Below are positions 34,507 through 44,197 of a stretch of DNA of 56,439 nucleotides, one piece after another; within the stretch, counting starts at the first letter, position 1; each line of letters opens with the position of its first letter. The DNA comes from Carboxydothermus islandicus (lineage in GTDB: Bacteria > Bacillota > Z-2901 > Carboxydothermales > Carboxydothermaceae): positions 1 through 56,439 of the forward strand of contig NZ_BDJL01000142.1 of NCBI RefSeq assembly GCF_001950325.1, written 5' to 3'. Made by a program: the position numbers and the translations under genes. The notes under the pieces are model-generated. The model saw only the letters and a program-made list of their open reading frames with translations, was not told where the DNA came from and ran no database searches.

Positions 34507-35163
34507 CTACTGGACCGCCTCCAGTACTTTTTGCACAAACATAATTTCCGGCGCAGCTCCTTCTATTTCTACCGTTTCGTTAATTACCGACTTGGGAACC
34601 CCAAAGACGTTGTATTTATCCCCTAATTCCGGGAATTCGCTAACCTCAATAACTTCAGCCCGAATGTTAGCGTTAGCCATAGCAAACCGGTTGGCTGCAA
34701 CTGCAGCCCGTGGGCAGTACGGTCAGGTAGGAGTGACAAAAACTTTAATGGTAACCGGTGAAGTTACCTTCGCCAGTTCGGCTAAAACGTTATCCGGCAA
34801 CTCCGGTTTCCCTTTAGAAAGGTCAATAATTGTCTCAATAACGGTAGAAAATTCATAACCGGACGGTATTCCATAAAAACGAATACCCACATCTTCCGTA
34901 CCTTCAAAGACAATTGCCGGAATCTTATCAATTCCGTATTTTTCCACAGCTTCTTTTTCGGTGGGATAAGTGTGTACCATGAGCTTTATTTTTTCACTGG
35001 TAGCTGCCAGTTCTTCTAACAGCTGCTTGGTATGGTCACAGTAAGGACAATCCTGGGCCAATACCGGGCTTTTGGTAAAAAAGTGAATGGTCACATCATT
35101 GACCATTTCTTTGGCAAATTTTTCTTTTAGAAACTGGATATCCTTTTCTTGCAAAAAGGCCAT
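34507..35163 (-). CDS. Selenocysteine-containing glutaredoxin-like protein disulfide oxidoreductase (PDO)
   Basis: Read through UGA at 34723-34725 the gene encodes 218 aa with two thioredoxin folds. The first redox site is Cys39-Pro-Tyr-Cys42. The second reads TPT-Sec147-Pro-Tyr-Cys150, followed by PRAAVAANRFAM and the cis-proline segment YNVFGVPKSVIN. Ending at the UGA would remove the second fold after VFVTPT, just at its active site. A 6-bp hairpin starts 14 bases after the UGA. ATG at 35163 (TTG at 35166 also possible). It lies downstream of rubrerythrin, CODH and an NADH oxidoreductase, suggesting thiol/peroxide defence. Confidence 0.9.
34693..34708 (-). promoter_or_regulatory. Candidate bacterial SECIS hairpin of the PDO selenoprotein
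   Basis: GGCTGC-AGTT-GCAGCC on the minus strand, loop starting 20 bases after the UGA, within the usual distance for a SelB-bound hairpin. Confidence 0.6.
34723..34725 (-). other. In-frame UGA read as selenocysteine (PDO Sec147)
   Basis: The codon is the first residue of a CPYC-type redox motif, and the reading frame continues with clear thioredoxin-fold sequence to 34507. Confidence 0.88.
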
Positions 35164-35327
35164 CAAGTATCACTCCTTTACTCTTTTTAAAGTTTTTGCG
35201 AAACATTTTAATAGTATTTTTATATCTTTAAAAATAATACTTCTAAAACTAATTTTTGTCAATCATTTTTTTCTAAATTTTAATTTTCCCAGTAAACAAA
35301 AAAAGTATTTTGGTAGATATTGAAATA

Positions 35328-35363
35328 GCCTTTGAGGGAGGAAAACTGCCTTCCCCCAAAGGC
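35328..35363 (-). terminator. Terminator after rubrerythrin
   Basis: GCCTTTG...CAAAGGC extended by GGG(G)AAGG/CCTCCC gives a long imperfect stem eight bases after the rubrerythrin stop on the minus strand, followed by TATTTC. The 35169-35327 gap is otherwise AT-rich with no clear element. Confidence 0.65.
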
Positions 35364-35370
35364 ATTCAAG

Positions 35371-35868
35371 TTAAACCTGGAAAAACCGCTCACCCGCTAC
35401 ACCGCAAATCGGGCAGCGTTCGGGTCTTGTTTTTTCAATATTACCACAAACGGGGCATATGTAGAATTCGCCATCCACATCTTTGCCTTCTTCTACCGCT
35501 TTTAAAGCTTCCTGGTACAGCCGGGCATGGACCTCTTCTGCCCTGGAAGCGAAGGTAAAGCTTCTTGCGGCATTAGTTTCTCCTGCACTTTCAGCTTCTT
35601 TAATAAACTCCGGATACATGTCGGTAAACTCGTAAGTTTCACCGGCTACCGCAGCTTTCAGATTCTCCAGGGTAGAACCAATTTTACCGGCAACTTCAAG
35701 GTGTTTTAAAGCATGAATGGTTTCGGCTTCCGCCGCACTTCTAAAAAGCCTGGCAATATTGGGATAACCCTCTTCTTCTGCTTTTTTGGCAAAAGCCAAG
35801 TACTTGCGATTGGCCTGGGATTCACCGGCAAAGGCGGCCATTAAGTTTTCCAGGGTCTTTTGGTTCAT
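35371..35868 (-). CDS. rbr: Rubrerythrin
   Basis: Non-heme iron peroxidase reducing hydrogen peroxide. 165 aa. The ferritin-like four-helix domain (about 1-130) has di-iron ligand helices (FAGESQANRKYLAF, AAEAETIHALKH, FASRAEEVHARLY). The C-terminal rubredoxin domain has CPVCG and CPICG pairs. Ribosome site AAAGGAGG. It lies between the FAD/NAD oxidoreductase and the selenoprotein PDO, in the CODH cluster. The electron donor could be the neighbouring oxidoreductase or CO-reduced ferredoxin. Confidence 0.95.
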   Translation of the reverse strand: MNQKTLENLMAAFAGESQANRKYLAFAKKAEEEGYPNIARLFRSAAEAETIHALKHLEVAGKIGSTLENLKAAVAGETYEFTDMYPEFIKEAESAGETNAARSFTFASRAEEVHARLYQEALKAVEEGKDVDGEFYICPVCGNIEKTRPERCPICGVAGERFFQV

Positions 35869-35919
35869 TGTCTTCCCTCCTTTGATTTTTATCTACATTT
35901 TACCAGAATTTTTTTGTTT

Positions 35920-37104
35920 TTAAAATCTTTTTAAAAAGGAGGGAAATTGTTTTATTTTGCTACCGGAACGGATGAGCTGGGTAAGTCTTCCGGCTCCCCG
36001 CACCTCACCGCATAAAATATACCCTTTAAGTTTTTCGCCCTCCAATACGAGCTTTAAATAATTCGCTCCCTGTCTTTGCTTGATAACCGTATAACCTTCT
36101 TCCTGCCGGGTAATTCCCGCAGCAATGGTATTGTACCCAAAAAACTCCAGGGAATTCATGCCTATGGATCCCTGATACACACAATTTTGTCCAACCATAT
36201 TTATTGCTGCCACCCTTCCCTGCTCGGCCGCATTTGGCCAGAGAGCATTAACTCTATACTTACCATGAGCAACATCAAAGGTCTTAGCCACATCCCCCGC
36301 TGCCCAGACATTTTCCCAGGAAGTGCGTAAATAGTGGTCTACCAGTATGCCTTCGGAAAATTTCTCCGCTTCCGGTAAAAAATCGACATTGGGGATAACC
36401 CCTTTACCTATTAAAACTAAATCAGCTTTTATAACCTGTCCGTTGGTAAGTTTTACTTCAAAAACTTTGTCTTCCCCTAAAAACTCCAAAACATCTTCTC
36501 CTAAAAGAAATTTCATCCCCTGTTTTTCTAAGTTTTGCTGCACCAATCCGGCCGCAGTTTCATCCAGAACCTGGGATAAAATCTGACGAGAGGCCACCAC
36601 AATGGTAACTTTAATCCCCCTCTTTAATAAACCGTAAGCCCCTTTTAGGCTAACCAGTCCTCCCCCCACTATAACAGCCTGTTCAGCTTTACGGGAATAA
36701 TCCAGGATATTTTTGGCATCTTCCAGGGTTCGTAAGGTAAAAATTCCGGGTAAATTACTTCCCGGGAGCGAAAGCTTTTTAGCTTTCGCTCCACTGGCAA
36801 TTAAAAGCCGGTCATAAGAATAGGAGTTTTTGGCGGTAAAAACTTTTTTCGCCTCGAAATCAATTTTAACTACTTTTTCCTGTTTTTTCAGATTAATCCG
36901 GTTTTTTTCGTAAAAATCCTGGGAACGGATAAAGATTTGGTCCTCACTTATGTCTCCGGCAATAAAGTAAGATGTTAAGCAGCGTCCATAAACTGCGTAA
37001 GGCTCATCGGTTAAAACGGTGATTTCGCCCACTGGATCCAACTTTCTTAAACTTTCCGCTGCAAAAATTCCTGCAGCACTGTTTCCAATAATTAAGTATT
37101 TCAT
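35920..37104 (-). CDS. FAD/NAD(P)-dependent oxidoreductase (NADH oxidase/rubredoxin reductase type)
   Basis: 394 aa pyridine nucleotide-disulfide oxidoreductase fold. FAD motif YLIIGNSAAGIFAAES lies at 3-18, the NAD motif VIVGGGLVSLKGAYGL at about 145-160, and the second FAD site VWAAGDVAKTFD at about 278. YAVYGRCLTSYFIAG contains a Cys near residue 42, as in NADH oxidases. No rubredoxin domain. It starts 13 bases after cooS, so it is co-transcribed and could pass CO-derived electrons to peroxide or disulfide reduction. Confidence 0.88.
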   Translation of the reverse strand: MKYLIIGNSAAGIFAAESLRKLDPVGEITVLTDEPYAVYGRCLTSYFIAGDISEDQIFIRSQDFYEKNRINLKKQEKVVKIDFEAKKVFTAKNSYSYDRLLIASGAKAKKLSLPGSNLPGIFTLRTLEDAKNILDYSRKAEQAVIVGGGLVSLKGAYGLLKRGIKVTIVVASRQILSQVLDETAAGLVQQNLEKQGMKFLLGEDVLEFLGEDKVFEVKLTNGQVIKADLVLIGKGVIPNVDFLPEAEKFSEGILVDHYLRTSWENVWAAGDVAKTFDVAHGKYRVNALWPNAAEQGRVAAINMVGQNCVYQGSIGMNSLEFFGYNTIAAGITRQEEGYTVIKQRQGANYLKLVLEGEKLKGYILCGEVRGAGRLTQLIRSGSKIKQFPSFLKRF

Positions 37105-37117
37105 TGAGGTAAACCCC

Positions 37118-39019
37118 CTAAAGGTTCAACAAAGCCCGTTTAGCTTTAATGTGTTCAATAATACCGGCAGCAGCTTTATAAGGATCCGTTTCCACATAAA
37201 ACTTACCACCAATTAATGCTTCGGCATCCTGGGTTAAAATCCGGGTAACTTTTGGACTTCCGGCAACCGGCGGAACAACCCCCAGGTGAGTCATTATTCC
37301 CATCGCTACCGCCCAGGTACCAATGCTCAAAGCTTTTTCATGCTGGTATTCCGGGGCAGAAGCAGCAACGGGCAGGTCTTTGGGACTAACTTTAAGGTAA
37401 TTGGCTACAGCTATAACCAAATCTCCGATTCGGGAATTATCCACACAGCTTCCCATGTGCAAAACCGGAGGCAGCGGCCCTCCCAAGTCATTGGCCGTAC
37501 CTATTGCCGTTAAAACCGCCTTTAACCCTTCGCCTGTCCACTCGACAGCTGCCGGGTCCATAAACCCTGCTTTGGCCAGAGCATGAGCCGAACAACCGGT
37601 AGTAACCACCAGAACGTTGTTTCTTATTAATTCTTTTACTAACTCAATATGGAACCAGTCGTGTTTTACTTTAACGTTATTGCAACCTACGGTAGCCACT
37701 ACTCCCAGAATATTGCCAGAAACAATATTGTCAATTAAGGGCTTTAATGGCTCCTCAGGATTTAACTTTGCTAAGGCCTTTATTATTGCCTCTACACTAA
37801 ATCCTGCTACCACTTTGGCTTTTTCCCTGGGAATATAAACCTTGGCTGGATTCCTTTTCTGGAAGCTTTCAATTGCCATCCGAACAATCTGCTGGGAGGC
37901 TGTATCGGCAGTTTCGGTGGTAAAAGGTACGTGTTCCGCCCCGGGGATTCTGACAATAGGCATGGTAGTAACTAAACGCGTATGATAGCAAGCAGCAATT
38001 TCCGCTAAAGACGGCATAATGCACTGTACATCCACTACCATTAAATCCACGGCTCCGGTAACGATAGCCAATTCCTGAGCCAGGAAGTTAGTAGCCAGGG
38101 GAACTCCCTGCCGCATTAGCACTTCATTACCGGTACAACATATCCCGGCAAGATTGATTCCTTTTGCCCCTGCTTTTTTCGCCTCATCTTCCAATTTTCT
38201 ACTCCACTCAACAATTTTTTCCGAAAGCAAAGGTACATGGCCATGGACGATAATATTGACGTAATCTTCTTTAAGAACCCCCAGGTTGGCTTCTGTTACC
38301 ACCGGTTGAGGGGTCCCAAAAATAATGTCCTGTAAGTCCGTGGCCAGCTTGAGTCCCGCAAATCCATCCACCAGACCGAGCCGGATCGTCTTTAAGATTA
38401 AATTCACCGGGTCCGCATCCATTCCCATTGTAGTCTGGTGCAGGGCTTCCCTAATTTCCCGGTCCGGGTTTCGCGGCAGTACCCCCAACTTTTCCCAGGT
38501 TTCAAGCCGCTCCTGCGGAGAATTGGCTTTCAGGTAGGTCATGGGAGTTGCCCCGGAATTGGCAAAATCCCGGTAGATAATTTGGCACATTTCTTCAACA
38601 ATTTCCCGCTCTGTTTTATTGGCCGTATCTATACCTAAGGTAAAAGCTACTTGCTTTAATTTTTCCTGATCCTTAATACTGTAGCTTTCCGTACCTTTAG
38701 CAATTTGTTCCAAAACTTCCAGAACATCATAGGCATGGTCCACATGGGCAGCAGCTCCGGCAGCTACCTGGCGCAGTAGATTTCTTGCCGTTATTACTTC
38801 GGCCGTTGCCCCGCAAATTCCCGCTTGCGGTCCTTCCCCAAAGGGGTCGATCCGGCACGGTCCCTGGACGCAGTGGCGGCAGCAAAGGCCTGTTAAGCCA
38901 AAACCGCACTGGGGTTGCTGGGCTTCATAGCGGTCAAAAACGGTGGAAATTCCTTCTTCCCGGGCTTTCTGGTAAATATTGGGAATAGTCGGGTCTACCG
39001 ATAACTTATTTCTTTCCAT
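37118..39019 (-). CDS. cooS: Anaerobic carbon monoxide dehydrogenase catalytic subunit (CODH-IV-like)
   Basis: Ni-Fe enzyme oxidising CO to CO2. 633 aa. D- and B-cluster cysteines sit at 38, 46, 47, 50, 55 and 68 (LCCRHCVQGPCR). All expected C-cluster ligands are visible in context: His in VHGHVPLL, and Cys in GICCTGNEV, DVQCIMP, VGCNNVK, TTGCSAHA and MGSCVDNSR. No CooC maturation gene, acetyl-CoA synthase or hydrogenase is nearby. Neighbours are a ferredoxin, an NADH-type oxidoreductase, rubrerythrin and a Sec-PDO. This matches what I recall as CODH-IV of C. hydrogenoformans, proposed for oxidative stress. Confidence 0.95.
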   Translation of the reverse strand: MERNKLSVDPTIPNIYQKAREEGISTVFDRYEAQQPQCGFGLTGLCCRHCVQGPCRIDPFGEGPQAGICGATAEVITARNLLRQVAAGAAAHVDHAYDVLEVLEQIAKGTESYSIKDQEKLKQVAFTLGIDTANKTEREIVEEMCQIIYRDFANSGATPMTYLKANSPQERLETWEKLGVLPRNPDREIREALHQTTMGMDADPVNLILKTIRLGLVDGFAGLKLATDLQDIIFGTPQPVVTEANLGVLKEDYVNIIVHGHVPLLSEKIVEWSRKLEDEAKKAGAKGINLAGICCTGNEVLMRQGVPLATNFLAQELAIVTGAVDLMVVDVQCIMPSLAEIAACYHTRLVTTMPIVRIPGAEHVPFTTETADTASQQIVRMAIESFQKRNPAKVYIPREKAKVVAGFSVEAIIKALAKLNPEEPLKPLIDNIVSGNILGVVATVGCNNVKVKHDWFHIELVKELIRNNVLVVTTGCSAHALAKAGFMDPAAVEWTGEGLKAVLTAIGTANDLGGPLPPVLHMGSCVDNSRIGDLVIAVANYLKVSPKDLPVAASAPEYQHEKALSIGTWAVAMGIMTHLGVVPPVAGSPKVTRILTQDAEALIGGKFYVETDPYKAAAGIIEHIKAKRALLNL

Positions 39020-39023
39020 CCAA

Positions 39024-39509
39024 TCACTCCTTCACCAAAAAATTTGTTAAGTATTTCTTCCGTTCCTTTTTGGCGTAAACGGGAACTTCTATAAAGGACA
39101 GGGCTTTGGTGGGACAGGCTAAAACACACTGGGGATAGCCAATTTCAGCACAGCGGTCACATTTGGCAGCTTTACGCTGGTTTTCAACAATTACTCCGAA
39201 AGGACAAACCATCACGCACATAAAACAGCCTATACACCTTTGAGAGTTTAACACCACTTCTCCGGTTAATTCGTCTTTGGTTAAAGCTCCGCTCATGCAA
39301 GCGGTAACACAGGGAGCGTCTTCACAATGCCGGCACGTCAAAGGAAAATTTGTTGAACCGTCTGCTTCCACAAAAATACGGCGGACCGGTTTTGGCTCCT
39401 CAAAAATTGCGGCAAAAAAGTTTTTTTCTTTGCTATGGGCAGTAGCACAAGCTAATTCACAGGTTTTACAACCAAGGCATTTTTCTAAATCAACTAAAAT
39501 CTCACGCAA
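39024..39509 (-). CDS. cooF: Polyferredoxin electron carrier for CODH (CooF-like)
   Basis: 161 aa carrying four [4Fe-4S] binding sites of the DMSO-reductase/HycB ferredoxin type: CLGCKTCELAC at 12-22, CRHCEDAPCVTAC, CIGCFMCVMVCP and CDRCAEIGYPQCVLACP. It accepts electrons from CooS. Starts at TTG with GGAGGTG seven bases upstream and ends four bases before cooS. First gene of the module. Confidence 0.92.
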   Translation of the reverse strand: MREILVDLEKCLGCKTCELACATAHSKEKNFFAAIFEEPKPVRRIFVEADGSTNFPLTCRHCEDAPCVTACMSGALTKDELTGEVVLNSQRCIGCFMCVMVCPFGVIVENQRKAAKCDRCAEIGYPQCVLACPTKALSFIEVPVYAKKERKKYLTNFLVKE

Positions 39510-39548
39510 ATTATCACCTCCAAAAAGATTTATTTTTATATTTTTCTA

Positions 39549-39582
39549 AACTTTTCCGCCAATTCCTGCAATTATTTTTCAA
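39549..39582 (-). promoter_or_regulatory. Weak candidate SigA promoter of the CODH module
   Basis: On the minus strand TTGGCG, about 16 bases and TATAAA lie about 25-50 bases before the cooF ribosome site. The match is partial. Confidence 0.3.
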
Positions 39583-39607
39583 AATTTTTAGATTTTTTAC
39601 TTCTAAA

Positions 39608-39629
39608 AAGAAAGCGGCCCAATGGCCGC
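39608..39629. terminator. Intrinsic terminator between fdhA and cooF
   Basis: GCGGCC-CAAT-GGCCGC has T-rich sequence on both sides (TTTCTTTTTAG on the minus strand; CCTTTTTATTTTTT on the plus). On the minus strand it would stop read-through from the formate dehydrogenase genes into cooF. Confidence 0.8.
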
Positions 39630-39649
39630 CCTTTTTATTTTTTATCCCT

Positions 39650-39714
39650 AGGGACGGTTCTTACAGCCACCACTTTCTATTCATTGTAAAATGGTGGTTT
39701 ACAGAACCGTCCCT
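39650..39714. repeat. Palindromic element with GGGACGGTTCT ends
   Basis: AGGGACGGTTCT (39650-39661) and AGAACCGTCCCT (39703-39714) are exact inverted repeats. Further partial pairing (CAGCCACCA / TGGTGG) surrounds a short AT-rich centre. The right end overlaps the fdhA stop codon. Similar GGGACGGTTCT ends recur in clostridial genomes as I recall, so it may be a dispersed repeat or MITE remnant rather than a simple terminator. Confidence 0.6.
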
Positions 39715-42395
39715 TAAAGTTTCTCAATTTTGGCTGCAGAATATTTTAGCTCCGGCGTTTTAGCCAATGGGTCCCGGGCCGGATTGGTTACCTGGTTTAC
39801 CGGGCTTTCGAAAAAGTGGAAAGAAGCAAAGACGGTTCCCTCCGGCACCTTATCGGTGAGCGCTACCTTAATTTCCACACTTCCCCGGCGAGTGGTTACC
39901 CTTACCCTGTCGCCATCATTAACATTAAGTTTCTTAGCATCGGCAGGGTTCATTTCTAAATGATCTTCCGGCATATGCTCACCCATCATGGACCGGCGGC
40001 TCATCGTTCCGGTATGATAATGATAAAGCCGTCGGCCGGTAATTAAAGTAAAGGGATACTCGCTGTCCGGTTTTTCCTCCGGTTCCTTGAACGGAATCGG
40101 GTGGAACAGACCCTTGCCGCGCACAAATTTATCGCTGTGGAGAAACTTGGTTCCCGGATGGTCGGGAGCCGGACACGGCCACTGCAGGCTCTTTTTCTCC
40201 AGACGTTCATAGGTAATTCCTGCATAGCTGGGAGTAAGGGTCCGCATTTCGTCAAAGATTTCTTCCGCCGAAGAATAATTCATCGGATAACCCATTTTGG
40301 TGGCCACCAGGGCAATAATCTCCCAGTCGGGTTTGGCTTCCCCTACACAGGGAATTGCTTTCCTTACCCTTTGCACCCGGCGCTCGGTATTGGTAAAGGT
40401 ACCATCTTTTTCGGCAAAAGTTGCTGCCGGCAAAACTACATCGGCAAATCTTGCTGTTTCGGTTAAGAAAATATCCTGCACTACCAGGAAGTCAAGGTTC
40501 TTTAATGCTTCTTCAATATGCCGGGCATCGGGATCGGATAAAACCGGGTTTTCTCCCATAATGTACATGGCTTTAATACTGCCCTTTAAAGCCCCATCAA
40601 ACATTTCCCCCAGGGTTAATCCCGGTTTTTCCGGAAGCTTAACTCCCCAGGCTTTGGAGAATTTCTCGTTGGCGGCGGGATCATCTACCCGCTGATAGCC
40701 GGTAAAGACATTGGGGAGACCGCCCATGTCACAGGCACCCTGAACGTTATTTTGACCCCTAAGCGGGTTTACCCCGGCACCATCTTTACCTACATGACCG
40801 GTAAGCATGGCTAAATTGGCCACCGCCAGTACTCCGTAGGTACCAAAGCTAAACTGGGTAATCCCCATGGTGTATAAAATCATGGCTTTTCCGGCCTTGG
40901 CATACATCCGGGCTGCTTCCCGGATTTTTTCGGCGGGAACGCCACAAATCTCTGCTACCGCTTCGGGCGAATAATCTTTAACCGTATCTTTATAAGCGTC
41001 AAAACCTTCGGTACGCTCCCGGATAAATTCTTCATTGTAAAGCCCTTCCTCAATTATCACATGGGCCAAAGCGTTTAATAACGGTAAGTTTGTTCCAGGT
41101 TTTAATTGAAGGTGAAGATCCGCATAACCTGCCAGCTCAATATTTCTGGGGTCAATAACAATTAGTTTGGCCCCTTTCTTCACCGCCTGTTTGATTTTAT
41201 AACCGGCTACCGGATGGGACTCGGTGGTATTGGAGCCAATTAACATTATTAATTCCGTCTCCATAATATCTTCAAAGCTGTTAGTCATGGCACCACTGCC
41301 AAAAGCGGCGGCAAGACCTGCCACCGAAGGGGAGTGTCAGAGACGGGCGCAATGGTCAATATTATTGGTACCAAGCACCGCCCGGGCAAACTTGCTTAAA
41401 AGATAATTATCCTCGTTGGTACACTTGGCCGAAGCCAGTACCCCAATCGAGTCACTACCGTACTTAGCTTTTATCTCCCCGAGTTTTTCCGCCACCAGCG
41501 TTAATGCTTCATCCCAGGAAGCTTCTGTCAGCTCGCCATTTTTCTTAATTAGCGGTTTGGTCAAACGGTCACCGCTATGGATAAACTTGTAACCAAACCG
41601 TCCCTTAACGCACATAAACCGACCATTTACTTCGGAGGTAGGATTAGGAGCTACCCCCACAACTTTATCATCTTTTACCAGAAGGTCAAAGTTGCAACCA
41701 ACGCCGCAGTAGGGACAGGTGGTCTTTACCCGTTTTACCTCCCAGGGTCTAAATTTCCCCCGGGTGTCCTTGACCGTCAAAGCTCCGGTGGGACATACGG
41801 TAACACAGCTTCCGCAAAAGACACAGTTGGACTCCGCTAAAGTTACGTCATACGCTGGTGCCACCTTGGTTTTAAAGCCCCGGTTAATAAAATCTATTAC
41901 CGAATAACCAACAATCTCGTCACAAACCCGGACGCATTTGCCGCAAAGAATACATTTGTTCATGTCCCGGACAATAAACGGGTTGTTGTCTTCAATGGGA
42001 TAGACATTTTTATCTCCCTGATAACTTCCCCGGCGTACGCCGTACTCATAAGCATAATCGGCAAGGGCACACTCACCCATTTTGTCGCAGGTAAGACAAT
42101 CTTCCGGGTGATTGCTTAAAAGCAGGTCCAAAATTTCCCTCCGGGCATTGATTACCGGCTCCGAATGGGTTAAGACCTCCATCCCCGGGGCCACCGGCGT
42201 AACACAGGAAGCAGCTAAATTCCGTGCTCCCTTAACCTCGACCACACATATCCTGCAAGCTCCGGGTTTGGAAAGCTCCGGATCGTGGCAGAGGGTTGGA
42301 ATCTTAAAGCCAGCTTTTTCTGCCGCTTCTAAAATCGTCGTGCCTTCGGGCACCGTTACTTCTATACCGTTTATTTTTAAAGTAACATCTGCCAT
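39714..42395 (-). CDS. fdhA: Selenocysteine formate dehydrogenase, catalytic subunit (NuoG-like FdhA)
   Basis: Reversible CO2/formate conversion, first step of the Wood-Ljungdahl methyl branch. Read through UGA at 41337-41339 it is 893 aa. Domains in order: [2Fe-2S] (Cys near 36-64), His-Cys cluster (HPEDCLTCDKMGEC), two [4Fe-4S] (CILCGKCVRVC, CVFCGSCVTVCP), molybdopterin-domain cluster (CPYCGVGC), then Sec353 in HCARL-Sec-HSPSVAG. The molybdopterin dinucleotide domain follows (MYIMGENPVLSDPD, LITGRRLYHYHTG). Length and domain order resemble the Moorella NADP-dependent enzyme. The Mo/W choice is not decided by sequence. ATG behind AAGGGGGG. Confidence 0.95.
41307..41325 (-). promoter_or_regulatory. 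Bacterial SECIS hairpin of fdhA
   Basis: GGTGGCA-GGTCT-TGCCGCC, a 7-bp stem (one G-U) whose GGTCT loop starts 18 bases after the UGA. Both loop and distance match the E. coli fdhF SECIS. Confidence 0.85.
41337..41339 (-). other. In-frame UGA read as selenocysteine (FdhA Sec353)
   Basis: The codon falls at the formate dehydrogenase active-site position (ARL-Sec-HSPS), and the same frame continues for 541 codons of molybdopterin-domain sequence. Confidence 0.95.
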
Positions 42396-42408
42396 CCATA
42401 TCCCCCCT

Positions 42409-44187
42409 TTATCCTTTAACTATTGCGCCAAACTTACATTTTTCCATACATGAACCGCACTTAATACATTTTTCCGGGTCAATCTTATGCGGCTGCTTTC
42501 TTTCGCCGGAAATTGCTCCCACGGGACAAACCCGGGCACAGGCGCCGCAACCGACACATTTATCCTCAAGAATCTTATACTCCAAAAGCGCCGAGCAAAC
42601 TCCAGCAGGACATTTCTTATCGTAAATATGAGACTCATATTCGTGGCGGAAATACCGTAAAGTAGATAACACCGGATTGGGAGCCGTTTGGCCCAAACCG
42701 CAAAGGCTTGAGTTCTTTATGTTATATGCAAGTTTTTCGAGGATTTCAAGGTCCTCGGGCTCGCCTTTCCCTTCGGTAATTTTTTCTAAAATTTCTAACA
42801 TCCGTTTTGTTCCTTCCCGGCAGGGAACGCATTTTCCACACGACTCTTTTTGCGTAAAGTTTAAGAAAAACTTGGCTACGTCCACCATACAGGTAGTTTC
42901 GTCCATTACCACCAGCCCGCCGGAACCCATCATCGCCCCGGCTTTAATTAACGAATCGTAATCTACCGGCAAGTCTAAAAGTTCCTCCGGCAAGCAACCT
43001 CCTGAGGGACCCCCAATTTGCACCGCTTTAAACTTCTTACCTCCCTTAATGCCGCCGCCGATATCAAAAATTATCTGGCGCATGGTTATGCCCATCGGTA
43101 CTTCCACCAGACCGGTATTATTCACCTTACCGGTTAAGGCAAAAATCTTGGTTCCTTTACTTCCTTCGGTACCCATGGAGGCATACCAATCAGCGCCGTT
43201 TTTGATGATTAAGGGAACGTTGGCAAAAGTTTCCACGTTGTTAATATTGGTGGGCTTGCCCCAGAGGCCTTTTACCGCCGGAAAAGGTGGCCGCGGTCTT
43301 GGCATTCCTCTATTTCCTTCAATGGAAGTCAAAAGAGCGGTTTCTTCACCGCAAACAAAAGCTCCAGCCCCGGCTTTAATTTTTATGCGAAAGTTAAAAC
43401 CGCTGCCAAAAATATTTTCTCCTAAATAACCCTTTTCTTCCGCCTGTTTTATGGCAATTTGTAAGCGTCTTATGGCCAGAGGATACTCAGCCCGCACGTA
43501 GATATAACCTTCGTCAGCCCCTACCGCATAGCCGCAAATAGCCATCCCTTCTAAAACCGCATGGGGATCCCCTTCTAATACGGAACGGTCCATAAAAGCC
43601 CCCGGGTCACCTTCATCGGCGTTACATACCACGTACTTTTTATCCCCTTTGGCATCTTTGGTAAACTGCCACTTTAAGCCCGTAGGAAAACCGCCGCCAC
43701 CCCGTCCGCGTAAGCCGGATTTTTTAATTTCATCAACCACTTCCTGCGGCGACATGGAAGTAAGTACCTTCCTTAAAGCTTCATAACCACCATTGGCGAC
43801 ATAGTCTTCAATTCGTTCGGGGTTAATATGACCGCAGTTGTGAAGGACCAGCCGCTGTTGTTTGGCGTAAAAAGAGATATCGGTGTATTTTTCCACCTTC
43901 TTGTCCACCTGGGGTTCGTGGAACAAAACTTTTTCCACAATTTGTCCGCCTAAAAGATGCTTTTCGATAATTTCCGGAACATCGTCCACCTCTACCCGGC
44001 AGTAAAAAGTTTTATCGGGCTCAATAATCACAATTGGTCCCTGTTCACAAAAACCGTGACAGCCGGTATTGTAAACCTCTATATCGGTAATGCCTCTTTT
44101 GGATAACTCCTCCTGAAACTTTTCGGTAACTTTCGGTGAACCGGACGAAATACAACCAGTTCCGGCACAAATTAAAACCTTTCTCAT
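42409..44187 (-). CDS. NuoF/HydB-like FMN-NAD(P) iron-sulfur subunit of the formate dehydrogenase
   Basis: 592 aa. The N-terminal thioredoxin-like [2Fe-2S] domain has CAGTGC and [12 protein letters not shown]. The central NuoF core has NAD/FMN loops [26 protein letters not shown] and [12 protein letters not shown]. The [4Fe-4S] site is [15 protein letters not shown]. The C terminus has two ferredoxin clusters ([23 protein letters not shown]). This layout matches electron-bifurcating HydB/HytB as well as NAD(P)-linked FDH partners. The frame opens at 44262, but the ATG at 44187 ([12 protein letters not shown]) behind GGGGGTG is the start. Confidence 0.92.
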   Translation of the reverse strand: MRKVLICAGTGCISSGSPKVTEKFQEELSKRGITDIEVYNTGCHGFCEQGPIVIIEPDKTFYCRVEVDDVPEIIEKHLLGGQIVEKVLFHEPQVDKKVEKYTDISFYAKQQRLVLHNCGHINPERIEDYVANGGYEALRKVLTSMSPQEVVDEIKKSGLRGRGGGGFPTGLKWQFTKDAKGDKKYVVCNADEGDPGAFMDRSVLEGDPHAVLEGMAICGYAVGADEGYIYVRAEYPLAIRRLQIAIKQAEEKGYLGENIFGSGFNFRIKIKAGAGAFVCGEETALLTSIEGNRGMPRPRPPFPAVKGLWGKPTNINNVETFANVPLIIKNGADWYASMGTEGSKGTKIFALTGKVNNTGLVEVPMGITMRQIIFDIGGGIKGGKKFKAVQIGGPSGGCLPEELLDLPVDYDSLIKAGAMMGSGGLVVMDETTCMVDVAKFFLNFTQKESCGKCVPCREGTKRMLEILEKITEGKGEPEDLEILEKLAYNIKNSSLCGLGQTAPNPVLSTLRYFRHEYESHIYDKKCPAGVCSALLEYKILEDKCVGCGACARVCPVGAISGERKQPHKIDPEKCIKCGSCMEKCKFGAIVKG

Positions 44188-44197
44188 AAGGCACCCC

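Noticed and set aside
41224-41406. Short plus-strand open frames crossing the fdhA UGA
   Set aside because: They are reverse-strand shadows. The minus-strand frame on both sides of the UGA is clear formate dehydrogenase sequence.
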